Shown here in pieces: positions 48,701-59,898 of a DNA stretch of 64,000 nucleotides. Under the pieces are notes generated by a model, which did no database searches, was not told the origin of the DNA, and was given only the letters and a program-made list of their open reading frames with translations. The DNA lies in NCBI GenBank assembly GCA_965153355.1, contig OZ231126.1, forward strand, positions 73,904,001 through 73,968,000, given 5' to 3'. The position numbers and the translations under genes were made by a program. This DNA is from Flaccisagitta enflata. Taxonomy: Eukaryota > Chaetognatha > Sagittoidea > Aphragmophora. Each line of letters begins with the position of its first letter. Position 1 is the first letter of the stretch.

Positions 48701-49269
48701 TTGACTTTGGAGTCCAATTTGGGCACTTTAATGAAGTTGGATTTTCATAAAATTTTAGGTTAATCGGACAACATTAAGGGGGTAAATGCTTATTTTTTCG
48801 TGTCTAGTTTCATCGAAAAAGCATTATTTGGGGGGGGGTTTTAGGTACCCAAAATTTTGAAAAATGTCATGATCTTTCTAGGGAAGGTAAATAGGATGTA
48901 GTTACATGCAGCCCACTTAGAAGTGTTTTCCTCCCGAGTAGCAGGATTTTGCCCATCAAGTCTTCCGACATGAAAAATCCAACTCCACTAGTGAAAAACA
49001 CTAAAAATTAAAAGAAATCCAAATTGTTTGCTTTCATTGACCTACAAGAACATATCAGAAAACCATCCTTGCTTAACTGACTGCCTGTAAAAAAAATGTA
49101 TCCCTTACTGAGAATTCTAGTCACAAAAAAAAATTATAATGTCAACAATCGCATATTTGATAGGATCACTCTCTGTTTTTTCCCTTTCTCCATTTTTTCC
49201 CTTTTCTCCTCCTCTTTTTCTTTCTTCTGTTCCTTTTCATTTTCTTTTTCTCTTTCTCTTCTTTTTTTC

Positions 49270-49424
49270 TTTTTAGTTGCGGACACGCGACTCTGCACCT
49301 TGCCATGTTGGTTGGTCCATCAGTCTGTTGGTCCGTCCGTCACATTTCTGAATTGCGAGCAGTTTTTGCATTACTGCTCCCGCCCAACCGTCCGCGACTG
49401 TCTTGCCGTGTATCCGGCCTTGTT
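49270..49424 (+). mobile_element. Compact hairpin-ended repeat, third level of nesting
   Basis: TTTTTAG start, stem AGTTGCG-GACA-CGCGACT, GTTG/GTCC block, GTCCGCGACT at 49390-49399, end GCCG-TGTATC-CGGC and CTTGTT. Intact at 155 bp. Confidence 0.85.
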
Positions 49425-49541
49425 CTTCCCTATTCCTGCTTCTTCTAATTTTCCTTCCTCTTTTTCTTCTTCCTCCTCTGCCCCTTCCAAAACCTTCCCA
49501 CTCACCCCCTTCCCATCCCAGTCTCTCTCATTCTTTCTCTC

Positions 49542-49544
<3 letters not shown>

Positions 49545-49620
<76 letters not shown>
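49545..49620. repeat. (CT)n microsatellite and pyrimidine tract
   Basis: CT run followed by a CTT-rich tract to about 49757. Confidence 0.95.
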
Positions 49621-49621
<1 letters not shown>

Positions 49622-50671
49622 TTTCTTTCTATTACTTTTTTCCCTCCTCCTCCTTCTATTTCTTTTTCTTGTTCTTCTTTTTCTTCTTCTTCTTTTTCTT
49701 TTTCTTCTTTTTCTCCTTTTTTTTTTTTCTTCTTTTTCTTCTTCTTCCTCCTCTTCTACCAAAACCTTCCGACACATCTCCTTCTCTTCCGAGTAGCGGC
49801 GCTACCCACTACTCCACTTGTAAGAGGGCTGGTTACATGGGCCTGTAAAATTTCAGCCCAATTGACCAACTTTAAGTATGGTTTAAAGGCCAAAAACAGC
49901 CAAAAATGGCCATTTTGGGTCAAAATGGGCACTCTTTGGGGGGACAATCGTACCTGTACCAAGTTTGAGCAAAATGAGGTATGTTAATTCCGCAAATTTT
50001 AAGAGGCATGTTGATATATGCCTCATCGTTCGCCTTTTTGGAGCTCTAAATAATGGCCGTAGCGACAGATATTCCGGAGACGGACGAGAATTTGCTGTAG
50101 CTTAATATCATTATTGATCAAATTTTTTCTCCCGTTATGATAATACTGTTTTACTCTCTCCTGCTTTCATCTTTCTACCCATCTCTTCCTACTCATATTA
50201 TCGTTCAACTCATTCTCTTCCCTCACTGATCTTATTCTCTCTCTCTCTCCCTTTTGAACGGCCACCCTTTCACCTGCCTGTGGGTTGATTTTCGAGGTGG
50301 AATTCCTTTCCTCCCCCTCTCCCTCTTTCCTCTCCCACCCCTTACCTCTGTCTGCCTGGATGAACCTTTGGCGTTTCTTCGGCGTGAAACGCACTCCTAA
50401 CTCCGCTTACCCCTACTCCGCTTACCCCCGACTGTCAGGGGGCACATTTTCGGTATGAAACAAACTCCTACCCCACCCACTCCCCCTTCCTCCCTTACCC
50501 CCGCCCGGGTTGATCTTCGGTGTGAAACAACCTCGAAACTATACTTAGAAAGATCAAATTTGACCCTCAACAAAACAGCGGGAAAAAAACAACAAGAATT
50601 AGGTTACAGCATTTGCTTCTTTTTTTCGTACCAATGATCTCCCACTTAGTTCTCTTCTTGTCTCAACTTTT

Positions 50672-51180
50672 TTGAATGAATGAATGAATGAATAAATGAA
50701 TGAATGAATGAATGAATGAATGAATAAAAAAATAAATGAATGAATGAATGAATGAATGAATGAATGAATGAATGAATGAATGAATGGTTAAATGAATGAA
50801 TGACCTTTTGAGTTGATGAATTTATGAATAAATGAATAAATGAATAAATGAATTAATGAATGAATGAATTTTTGAATTAATGAATTAATGAATTAATGAA
50901 TTAATGAAATATTGAATGAATGAATGAATGAATGAATGAATGAATGAATGAATGAATGAATGAATGAATGAATGAATGAAAGAATGAATAAATGGATGAA
51001 TGAATGAATAAATGAATGAATGAATGAATGAATGAACGAATGAATGAAGGCATGAATGAATGAATGAATGAATGAATGAATGAATGAATGAATGAATGAA
51101 TGAATGAATGAATGAATGAATGAATGAATAAATGAATTAATGAATGAAATAATGAATGAATGAATGAATGAATGGATGGA
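50672..51180. repeat. (GAAT)n array, about 510 bp
   Basis: Counterpart of 6537-6997. Confidence 0.97.
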
Positions 51181-51282
51181 TAGATCTATGAATCAGTCAC
51201 GAAAAAAGATCAAGTTGGACTATGAGGACTAAGACAGAAAACAAAAGACAACCTGACGACAGCAAAAATAAAAAACAAATGA

Positions 51283-51559
51283 CTGAGCCCGAACGGGCAA
51301 AGATGCGTCCTGACTGTGTCCTTGCATGTATTGACTTTGGCGATAAACATGTTAGATATATGGAAGGACAGATAGACGGACGGACAGACAGATAAAACGA
51401 CGCCAAAGCTTACTAAAGAGTGTTTGATTTACTACGTAACGTGGTCGCAGCAGAAAAAAAGCCAAAAACTTTGATTTTAAAGAAGCGTAACAGACATACG
51501 GACGGACCGACGTACAAATCCTCTTCTAGAGATGCGTTCCTGACGGACGCATCTAAAAA
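51283..51559 (-). mobile_element. Hairpin-ended repeat, second subfamily
   Basis: Counterpart of 6151-6427. On the plus strand the terminal stem reads GCCCG-AA-CGGGC, followed by AAAGATGCGTCCTG; the 5' stem GATGCGT-TCCTGACGG-ACGCATC is still intact. Confidence 0.8.
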
Positions 51560-51644
51560 GGCCCAAATTAAATACCAATTTCTTAAAGGAATTTTCTATC
51601 TATTGAAGTGGAAGCGTTTACACCGAAAGAGAAAATCAATCCCT

Positions 51645-52250
51645 AACAGGGTGTGCATAAAATTTGGCAAAAACATTAGGGCACAAAAACCACTCTTCTT
51701 GATGGCATAGTAACATAAAATTTGGGATGTAGCCTCTCAATTAGTTTTTGTAGATGTTAGAATGTGCAGTTTTCCATAAGAAAAATCTTGGTTAGAACAG
51801 GAATGACTTATGTTCTGGTCCAATTTTCCCATTTCACAGATTTTTTACCAGTAAAACAAAGCTGAGGATATCAATCATTAAGCTTAATGATACATCCAAA
51901 ACAGTACCCTAAAGTGGTCAATTCATTGAGGGGTAATCATCATAGAAGCAATACAGTCATTTTAACTCAAAATTGACTTGAAACAATTGTAAAAAATCAA
52001 CTAAAACAATTTGAAAGTCAGTTTCAATTTTATTTTGTTCATCAGAATTTTTTTTTCCATGACCACTCTAAATGGACCTTTCCTCCCCTCCAGTGATTTC
52101 AATTCATGAAATCTTCCAACCTGTGGGCAAAGAGATTTATGAAACTATCCAACCCTCATATCAAAGCTATATTTTGATTAAAAAAATCATTTGAAAGCAG
52201 TTTTAGATTGTTCTTAGTAAAATTTTGCCAAATTTTTTGCACATCCTGTT
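51645..52250. mobile_element. Right-arm-only TIR element, about 606 bp
   Basis: The left arm reads AATCCCTGCAATT without interruption. Ends AACAGGGTGTGCATAAAATTTGGC, split by a single mismatch region, and AACAGGATGTGCAAAAAATT are inverted copies. ATCCCT flanks both sides (51639-51644, 52253-52258). No coding frame; superfamily unassigned. Confidence 0.75.
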
Positions 52251-52445
52251 ATATCCCTGCAATTATATATACAAAGCTATGGGCAACAGTTGTGGACGGT
52301 TGGGCAGAGACTCTAGTACAAAACAAGGCCAAGTAGGCCAATAAGGTGCACCGTGTGGATCGTTGCCCGACCAACAGACCAACCAACCAACTAGCCAACC
52401 AACGGACACAGCCATTTATAGAAGTGCTTAGGCGCATCAAAAAAT

Positions 52446-52693
<248 letters not shown>

Positions 52694-53427
52694 TGCGTTC
52701 ATCTGTTCACCTGTGCATCTGTCGGTCCATCTCTGTGTCCGTCGGTCCATCTATGCATCCAACCATCTCTCCGTCAGTCTCATTGAAAATAATCTCTTGC
52801 AATCTTAAAAAAGAAAACGTTTAAGCAGACTGCCAGACTTTTGTTGACATAACCCACTTTGCATTTTTGATCGCCTTTTTAAGAAGTCTTAACACGTTTT
52901 AATTCTTTCTTTCTTTTCTTTTATTCTTTCATCAAGAAATTCTCTCCTCTCATTTTGTCTCATAGTGTTGGGTAAATATGAAGAAATTGGTCGAGTGCCG
53001 ATTTTCTAATCGATTCAAACGATTAAAGTCCTTTCAAACCCATCGACTGAGGTTTATTCAGTCGTAGTAACTCTGTACCGCGCGCGTTATGTTGATCGGT
53101 CCGTCATTGCGTCGGTCGGTCAATCCATTTGTCAGTCAAGCTTTGTCACGTGGTTTTTGCCTCGCTGCCCCTGCTCAAACGATTGATTGCCCAAATTTGT
53201 TCCATCATCGTACTAGGGCATCGATGCAAAAATCGCCTGTAAACACCAAAAATAATATGGACGTAGGAGGGGTGTTGGTAAAAAATGGACATAAAATGAA
53301 AAAATGGAAGAAGAAGTTTTGAAAAATAGAGCTTTTTTTTCTTTTTTTCTCTCTTTGAAATCGAAATAAATAAAGAATAAATAAATAAAGAATCGAAATA
53401 AATAAAGAAGTCAACACGCTTATCAAA

Positions 53428-53639
53428 AAACAAGGCCGGATACACGGCTACCCCAGTCGCGTGCGGGTGGGCAGGGGCACTGATGAAATTGACCAACCGA
53501 GCAGTTGGGCAGGAGCAGTAACCCCAAAACTGCCCGTAAACGCCAAAAAAGCTAAGCCTGACGTACGGACCAACCAACCGACCAACGGTCCGACCGACGG
53601 ACAGAGCGGGTTGTAGAGTCGCGTGCATGGGACTAAAAA
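53428..53639 (-). mobile_element. Hairpin-ended repeat, GTGC class
   Basis: Counterpart of 4717-4933, nearly identical in length and sequence. Plus-strand ends are AACAAGGCCGGATACACGGC and GAGTCGCGTGCATGGGACTAAAAA. Confidence 0.8.
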
Positions 53640-53781
53640 GCAGTGTTGCGTCAGTATAGGGTCTGCGATTCCCAACGCCTCAGCATTTCTTACCAATAAT
53701 GGTGGTTCCATTGGTCCGTTAAGGGCGTAACTTTGGAACAGAGCGCAGCGGTGCTTGCGAGAAGGGAGTGAGCTTTGCTAG

Positions 53782-53921
53782 AAACAAGGCCGGATACACG
53801 GCAATCCAGTTGCAGACGGTTTGGTAGGAGCAGTAGGGCGAAAACGGTTCGGAGTTTAGAAATGTGATCGATGGACGGCCGGACGGACCGACGGACCAAC
53901 CAACACAGCAGTTCATTTCAA
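53782..53921 (-). mobile_element. Hairpin-ended repeat cut by the gap
   Basis: Counterpart of 4418-4576. The terminal stem region is lost at the contig end. Confidence 0.7.
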
Positions 53922-53931
53922 NNNNNNNNNN
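53922..53931. other. Assembly gap (10 N)
   Basis: The gap lies between the interior of one hairpin-ended repeat and the 3' half of another, so the join is made inside a dispersed repeat. Confidence 1.
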
Positions 53932-53984
53932 TACAGCTCCTGCCCAACCGTCCGCGATTGGATTGCCGTGTATCCGGCCTTGTT
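53932..53984 (+). mobile_element. 3' end of a hairpin-ended repeat
   Basis: CTCCTGCCCAACCGTCCGCG, GCCG-TGTATC-CGGC and CTTGTTT. The 5' half is missing at the gap. Confidence 0.7.
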
Positions 53985-54125
53985 TACTTTCTACCCTCCA
54001 CTTAGCGCTTTTTAAGCCAGAGGCATTTTATAGACTCTGGAGTTTGACGTCAAAGCGAACAAATTCAGAACAACAACAATAATCAAAGTTAATCAGTTTT
54101 AGAATGTAAGAAAGGAAAAGAGAAA

Positions 54126-54320
54126 TAACAAGGCCGGATTCATGGTAGTCCTGGTGGGCAGGGGCAGTGAGTCACTAGGGCATTTGGGCACGACCAGTGA
54201 AAACAACAAGATCAAAATTTAAAAAAAAGACCCATAAAGAAAACGGGCTAAGGGTGGACTAACCAACGAACCATCCGACGGACAAAGCCGGGTACAGATT
54301 CGCCCAACTCGCGGCTGAAA
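54126..54320 (-). mobile_element. Hairpin-ended repeat, diverged
   Basis: The plus strand starts AACAAGGCCGGATTCATGG, has GGTGGGCAGGGGCAGTGA and CCATCCGACGGACAAAGCC, and ends AACTCGCGGCTGAAAA. Confidence 0.65.
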
Positions 54321-54935
54321 ATGTCTTAAGAATGGTTGTTCGCTTTCAGGTTGTTCTACTTGAGACATCATATGGTATGGTGTATCTATATATTGACGTA
54401 AACGACAATAGCATAAAAATCATGAGCTGAATTAGAGCTGCACGTACTGTAAGTGAATTACCTATCATTAAACCCAATCGTTTCTTGATTTACACGTCCT
54501 TCTTTAAAAATCTAAATCGTTGACAACAATCACAGTATACGCATTTGAATGGTCTTGTCCCTTCGAAAATGGTTGATCACTAAACGTTTGTTCTATTTAT
54601 GATATGGAAATGGATATGGTACGCGCATTGAATGAAGCCATATGAACATTTTGTAAAAGTCATAAGCTGAATCAAGGACTGAAATCAAATGAGTTTTTTA
54701 ATCTTTAACAATCTTTTTCTTGTTTATCCCGTTGATTAAATGATTGTTTCTTGTCCCAGGACTGCCACAACCACATTGACCTAATAAGTGATTCATCATG
54801 GACGTTTGTCAAATATTACTGACAAGATCTTTTCACCACTTCGTTGCTACTTTTTTCAATGTACGAAAAATGTTTTTTAAATGATTCTATTTTCATTTTG
54901 TTTCCTTTTTCGCTCTCTATCTTTCTTTCATCCAT

Positions 54936-54937
<2 letters not shown>
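54321..54937. other. Gene-free stretch
   Basis: A weak two-copy similarity (CATAAAAATCATGAGCTGAAT at 54413 and GTAAAAGTCATAAGCTGAAT at 54654) may mark an old tandem duplication of about 240 bp. No gene. Confidence 0.4.
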
Positions 54938-54983
<46 letters not shown>

Positions 54984-55003
54984 TCATTCTTTCATTCTTT
55001 CAA

Positions 55004-55038
<35 letters not shown>

Positions 55039-55250
55039 TCAACTTTTTCTTTCAACCTTTTCTTTCTGCAACAACAGCAACAACAGCAGCAACTCTGGCA
55101 ACAGCAACATGGCGCCGCCATGGCACCGCAACAATAGCAACCGTTTCTGTCTGAGCAACAACAACAGCAGCAACAACAACAACTCTTTCTTTCTTTCTTT
55201 CTTTTTTTCTTTCTTTCTTTCATTTCTGTCTTTCCTTCTTTCTTTCTTAT
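54938..55250. repeat. (CTTT)n arrays around CAA/CAG-rich islands
   Basis: CTTT runs at 54938-55045 and 55186-55215 enclose ACAACAGCAGCAACTCTGGC-type sequence. Confidence 0.93.
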
Positions 55251-55949
55251 TTAGTTTTTCTGACTGTTTTTCTCTTTTTTTTTTTCTCTTTTTTTTCCTA
55301 TTTTTTTTAAATTCGTCTATTCATTCTTATGTCGAAGTGCAAACGAAGATCAAATTAGAAGAGTCAAAACAATTTTTTCGATATTATAAATTTCATTAAT
55401 TTAAACTTTTTTCATGAAAGAATATAATTGTTTTGTTATATTGTTTTTAGTTTTGCATAGAAAATCATTTGTAGATAAAAAGAGAGTGCTGAGCAAGTAA
55501 AAAGGGGAGAAAAAAAGAAGGAAATCTAAAGAAAATTCAATTTTACTTGACATGTCTTGGAAAATTCACTAAGGAGACACTCTCTGAATGTAGGTACATT
55601 TCAAAAACATGGCATCATTCTAAAGACATATAAGATGGGCCATGTTCTTAAGATGCAAAATTGTTAACAATTTGTTCAAGTCTTAGAATTTTCCCTTTGC
55701 AGGTTTTGAATTTTTGCTCTTTAATTTTTAAAGAATTTATCATTTCCAGTGATTCTTTCTTGTCTTTGTCAATAAAACAGAGCAATGCCTTTATCATAAT
55801 GAGTTTCTCTTGACTAATAGAAGAATACTGAACTACAAAATTACAAATTTCATTAAAAAAATCTCAAAATAGTCATCAATATAGTTATGAAAAGAGACTG
55901 AAACCGAAATTTTACCTTTATTTGCACCCCGACTTATAGCTTTGTGTTC
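55251..55949. other. AT-rich gene-free stretch
   Basis: No gene, array or inverted-repeat element recognised. Confidence 0.5.
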
Positions 55950-56288
55950 GTTCATTCGTTTATTCATTCGTTCATTCTTTCATTCATTCGTTCATTCATT
56001 CATTCATTCATTCATTCATTCATTCATTCATTTATTCATTCATTCATTCATTCATTCATTCCTTCCTTCCTTCCTTCCTTCCTTCCTTCCTTCCTTCCTT
56101 CCTTCCTTCCTCCCTTCCTTCCTTCCTTCCTTCCTTCCTTCCTTCATTCATTCATTCATTCATTCATTTTATTCTTTTATTCATTCATTCATTCATTCAC
56201 TCATTCATTCATTCATTCATTCATTCATTCATTCATTCATTCATTCATTTGTCTGCGTTGTTTCATTTATTTACTCACTTATTCATTC
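55950..56288. repeat. (ATTC)n - (TTCC)n - (ATTC)n compound array
   Basis: ATTC to about 56060, TTCC to about 56144, then ATTC again. Confidence 0.97.
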
Positions 56289-56587
56289 CATATTTTTTTT
56301 TCTCGTTTGTCGAGTTCTGTTGAGTTCCCAGTCAATAAGTCACTGGGAAAAACATGAAAGAGAACCTAAAGAAGGAAAAAAGAAAAAGAAACCACAAAAT
56401 TGATGGACCCACTGAGCATAAAACGGAAACAAATATTAAGCGTTTACCACGGAATAAATTATTCATCTCAATTGTAACGATACAAAGTATATTCTTAACA
56501 ATGTACTAGTTTAAAGCGTAAACTACAACTGATAATATCGTCGTGAGAATCAAAATAGTTAATTTCCATTCGCACTTGAAATCTAAA

Positions 56588-56736
56588 AAAACCAGGCCGG
56601 ATACACGGCGGATACACGGCTACCTTAGTCGCGTGCGGGTGGGCAGGGGCTGCGAAAAAAAAAGCTAAGCGTCTCCGACGGACCGACGGACCGACGGACA
56701 GAGTGGGTTGTAGAGTCGTGTGCACGCGACTAAAAA
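56588..56736 (-). mobile_element. Compact hairpin-ended repeat, 149 bp
   Basis: In the sense orientation it has TTTTTAG, stem AGTCGCG-TGCA-CACGACT (56714-56731, one G-T pair), four GTCG/GTCC repeats, GCACGCGACT, and a terminal block GCCGTGTATCCG that is duplicated, then CCTGGTT. With 35645-35794 it defines the minimal unit. Confidence 0.85.
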
Positions 56737-57215
56737 AAATTATACTCATAAACCAAATGGTGGTTTCAACTTACTTTGAACATTGGTATAGAGTTGAAGG
56801 GGAAAAAAATTCACATGAAAACACAAAAGGCAAGAGTTTTTAAGAACTCCCAGATGTTCTGAATCGGACCTGAGACATTTAATCAGAAATCTGACGCAAG
56901 ATTCTTTTTTAAATGTGTGTGTTGGGGGGGGGGGTGAAAGAGGTGAGAAGGGATATTTTTTACGAGGTCCTACTTTGAAAAAAAAAAAAAAACTTAGAGC
57001 CGGAGTTGAGAAACGAAAACTGAAATCTGACAGTAATAAAAAAAGGCAGAGAGAGAAAGGGAGACTTAGGCCTTAAAAACCTCAACAATTATGAAAAAAA
57101 GTTTCTCTCACCCGTTGATAAAAAAGGTAAATAAGTCAATCGTCATCATCAATCTTAGTCCACGTCCTGACAACCCGATCGCTAGACGAAAAAAAAACAT
57201 CATGGTAGGAAGTAA

Positions 57216-57218
<3 letters not shown>
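56737..57218. other. Gene-free stretch
   Basis: Only short G and A homopolymers are visible. Confidence 0.45.

Positions 57219-57290
<72 letters not shown>
57219..57290. repeat. (GA)n microsatellite
   Basis: Pure GA run. Confidence 0.96.
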
Positions 57291-57291
<1 letters not shown>

Positions 57292-57352
57292 CAAAAAGAC
57301 GAGAAGGCGACTTAAACTGTGAGAAACAGTCGGAAACTATGAAAACACAAAT

Positions 57353-58286
57353 AGTCGCAAAAGCGTTACATGGTCAGCGGTACCCGATGCCCCTAATTTA
57401 ATTTATATTTGGTTGTGGTGGCGAGAGGGGCAGCGGCCCCAGATTAGCAGATGATCTATGATTCCACACAGGATGATTTTCTGAGTTGGGGTCTGAGAGG
57501 ATTACTCTGGGGTCTGAAAGGCCTGATTTACAATCTGAGAGGCCTCAGGTGCCTGATTTAGGGCCAAAGAGGCCTGAATTGGGTCTGAGAGGCCTGAACT
57601 AGGGTCTGAGAGGCATATGTTAGGTCAAAGAGGCCTGAATTGGGGTCTGGGAGGCTTGATTTGGGGTCTGAGGGGGTTGAGTAAGGGTGTGAGAGGCCTG
57701 ATTAATAGGGTGGTCATGAAATAGGGTCAAATTTCAAAAAATGATATACTCCAGTTTTTTTCATAAATGTACCAAAAAAGAAGGTTTTCCCACAAGCAGA
57801 GGTCTGAATTTGAAGATTAAACCATGTCGGCAAAACTATGGGCTTCCTATGGCAAAAAAAAAGTCCCCATAGTAAGCCTATGGTTTTGCCGACAAGGTTT
57901 TTTGTTTGATTACACACCCCAACTTGTGAGAAATCCCTCTTTTATTTGATATTTGTGCAAAGGGCCTAAGTATATCAATAAATGAAATTTGACCCATTTC
58001 CCGACCACCCTACTGATTAAGGGTCTGAGAGGCGTGATTCGGGGGCTGAGAGAACTGATTTAGGCCTGATTTAGGGTCTGAGAGGCCCAATTTGGGGTCT
58101 TAGAGGCCTGATTCAGGGTCTGAGAGGCCTGATTTGGGTCTGAGAGGCCTAATTTGGGATCATAGAGGCCAGATTGGGAATCAGATTGGTCTGATTTGGG
58201 GCTTGAGGGGGGGATGGAAACCGGAAACCAGAGAAAATCGCCCTGTGTGGAATCATAGGTCATCTGCCCCTCCGGGGCTGCTGCCC
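57353..58286 (+). mobile_element. Mosaic minisatellite element, copy ii
   Basis: It starts AGTCGCAAAAGCGTTACATGG then TCAGCGGTACCCGATGCCCC, then GGGGCAGCGGCCCC, CCACACAGG, an array of about 22-bp GGTCTGAGAGGCCTGATTTG units, and ends CCTGTGTGG, CCCCTCCGGGGCTGCTGCCC. The outer GGGGCAGCGGCCCC and CCGGGGCTGCTGCCC blocks are inverted, so the array lies inside a fold-back frame. A 307-bp MITE interrupts the array. Confidence 0.7.
57706..58012. mobile_element. hAT-like MITE within the minisatellite, 307 bp
   Basis: Ends TAGGGTGGTC and GACCACCCTA continue imperfectly for about 28 bp (GGTCAAATTTCA). CTGATTAA flanks both sides exactly (57698-57705, 58013-58020). An internal palindrome around GTCGGCAAAAC/GTTTTGCCGAC is present. 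TAGGG plus an 8-bp duplication fits hAT. CTGATT also belongs to the host monomer, which slightly weakens the duplication call. Confidence 0.8.
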
Positions 58287-58336
58287 AAAAAAGGGAGATG
58301 AAGTTGGGCCAGAAAAAAAGAAATAAAAAATAAAAT

Positions 58337-58953
58337 AGTCGCAAAAGCGTTAGATGGTCAGCGGTACCCGTTGCCCCTATGTGAGTGTTTGTGGGTGTGA
58401 GATGGTAAGAGGGGCAGCGGCCCTGAAGGAACTATGCTGTTTTTATTTGAACCTCAAGGCTTGAATTAGAGCCTGGAGGCTGAAATTTAGGCCTGGAGAT
58501 GGGAATTTAGGCCTGGAGACGGGGATTTAAGGCCTTAGGCTAGGATTTGAGCCTCGAGGCTGGGATTTGAGCTTGGAGGCTGGGATTTGAGCTTAGAGGC
58601 TGGGATATGAGCCTTGAGGCTAGGATTTGGGGCTATAGGCTATGATTTTGAGCCCAGGGCTGGGATTTGAGCTTCCAAGGCTGGGATTTGTTTTGAGGCT
58701 TTGGTTTTGAACTTCAAGGCTGGGATTTGAGCCTCAGGCTGGGATTTGAGCCTGAGATGGGATTGAGCCTCAGAGCTGAATTCAAACTTCAAGCAAGGTA
58801 TTTGAGCCTCGAGGCTAGGATTTGGGCCTTGAGACTAGGATCTGGTTTTTGAGATGGGGGGGGGGACGGAGAAGAAGAAGGAGAAGAAGGAGAAGGAGAA
58901 ATTTCCCCTATGTGAGAAAGCATAGGTCATCGGCCCCTTCGGGGCCGCTGCCC
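58337..58953 (+). mobile_element. Mosaic minisatellite element, copy iii
   Basis: Same border AGTCGCAAAAGCGTTAGATGG, TCAGCGGTACCCGTTGCCCC, then GGGGCAGCGGCCCTGAAGG. The core is about 20 units of GAGGCTGGGATTTGAGCCT. It ends with a GGAGAAGAAGG block, TTTCCCCTATGTGAGAAAGC, ATAGGTCATCGGCC and CCCTTCGGGGCCGCTGCCC. Confidence 0.75.
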
Positions 58954-59014
58954 AAAAAGACTGAGAAGACCAAATGTTCTTTCTCGCTGATGAATATATC
59001 ACCATCTGAAAACA

Positions 59015-59640
59015 GGTCGCCCAAGGGCAATATGTGGTCAGCGATACCCGTTGCCCTGCTGTGCATGATTGTGAATTTGAGTGAGGGGAAGCAGGGCAGC
59101 TACCCCGAAAGGGACGAAGTCCTGTAGAACACAGGGGGACTTTCGTTCATCCGTTTGTTCGTCCATCCGTCTTTCCGTTTGGGCTGAATTCAGGTCTAAG
59201 AGGGCTGATGTAAGGCCAGAAAGCCAGTTGGGGGCTTGAATGGGCTGACTTGAGGCTTGAAAGAGCCGGATCAAGGCTTGGAAGGCCATAGAGAACTGAC
59301 TTGAGGATCAGATAGCTGATTTGAGGCTTGAGAGGCCTAATTTGAGGCAAGAGGTTGAATTAGAGGCCTAAGAGGCCAGATTTGAGGCCTCTGAGGCCAG
59401 ATTTGATGCCTGAGAGGCCAGATAAGAGGCCTAAGAGGCCAAATTTGAGGCCTAAGAGGCCAAATTTGAGGCCTAAGAGGCCTGATTTAAGGCTTGAGAG
59501 GTCTAATTTGAGGCCTAAGAGGCCAGATTTGAGGCCTGAGGGGTCTGAGGGAGGGGGGGACAAACAGACGGACAAACAAACGGACGAACAAAAGTCCCCC
59601 TGTGTTCTACAGGACTTCGTCCCTTTTGGGGCCGCTGTCC
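59015..59640 (+). mobile_element. Mosaic minisatellite element, copy iv
   Basis: Border GGTCGCCCAAGGGCAATATGT, GGTCAGCGATACCCGTTGCC, then GGGCAGCTACCCCGAAAGGG and ACGAAGTCCTGTAGAACAC. The core is about 21-bp AGGCCTAAGAGGCCAGATTTG units. The right side mirrors GTGTTCTACAGGACTTCGTCC and TTTTGGGGCCGCTGTCC. Short inverted flanks (58962-59015 and about 59792-59850, both with ATATCACCATCTGAAAA) enclose it. Confidence 0.75.
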
Positions 59641-59646
59641 AAAAAA

Positions 59647-59792
59647 CATCAACTTTGGAAGAGTGTTGCTTCTAAACCAATAAAGTTATAATTACCAGAT
59701 TGGTCCAATTTTCACTATTTGTTAAAATGCAATCAATCTGGTAATTGTAGCTTTATTGGTTTAGGAGATAGGCTCTTTAAAGTTGATGCTTC
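59647..59792. mobile_element. Small palindromic MITE-like element, 146 bp
   Basis: CATCAACTTTGGAAGAG, ACCAATAAAGTTATAATTACCAGATTG at the left is mirrored by CAATCTGGTAATTGTAGC, TTTATTGGTTTAGG at the right. No target duplication is visible. Confidence 0.6.
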
Positions 59793-59898
59793 TTTTCAGA
59801 TGGTGATATACTAATTAGCAAGATAGTACCTTGGGTCTTTTCAGTCTTTTTTGATTTTTTCTTTCTGTTATTCAGCCTCTGACGTCCTGGAATAGGTC

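Larger units (their letters stand above)
48909..49831. mobile_element. TIR element with 8-bp duplication nested in the fold-back, 923 bp
   Basis: Ends CAGCCCACTTAGAAGTG and CAGCCCTCTTACAAGTG (complement of the right end) are flanked by the exact 8-bp GTTACATG (48901-48908, 49832-49839). The other arm of the fold-back shows the related empty site CTACATG. The interior includes a hairpin-ended repeat and a CT array. The superfamily is uncertain; an 8-bp duplication fits hAT or P. Confidence 0.85.
46256..50083. mobile_element. 3.8-kb fold-back element
   Basis: The uninterrupted left arm gives GTTACGAGATCTTGCTG (complement of 7588-7604). The element starts CCGTCACTGGAATATCTGT and ends with its imperfect complement, flanked by ACGA at 46252-46255 and 50084-50087. 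Each arm is about 1.5 kb: an outer 300-bp segment and two direct ~520-535-bp units (TTGTCCGATT at 46638, 47155, 47690), mirrored in the other arm, with a GACAGA-rich centre at 47820-47975. No transposase. Confidence 0.85.
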
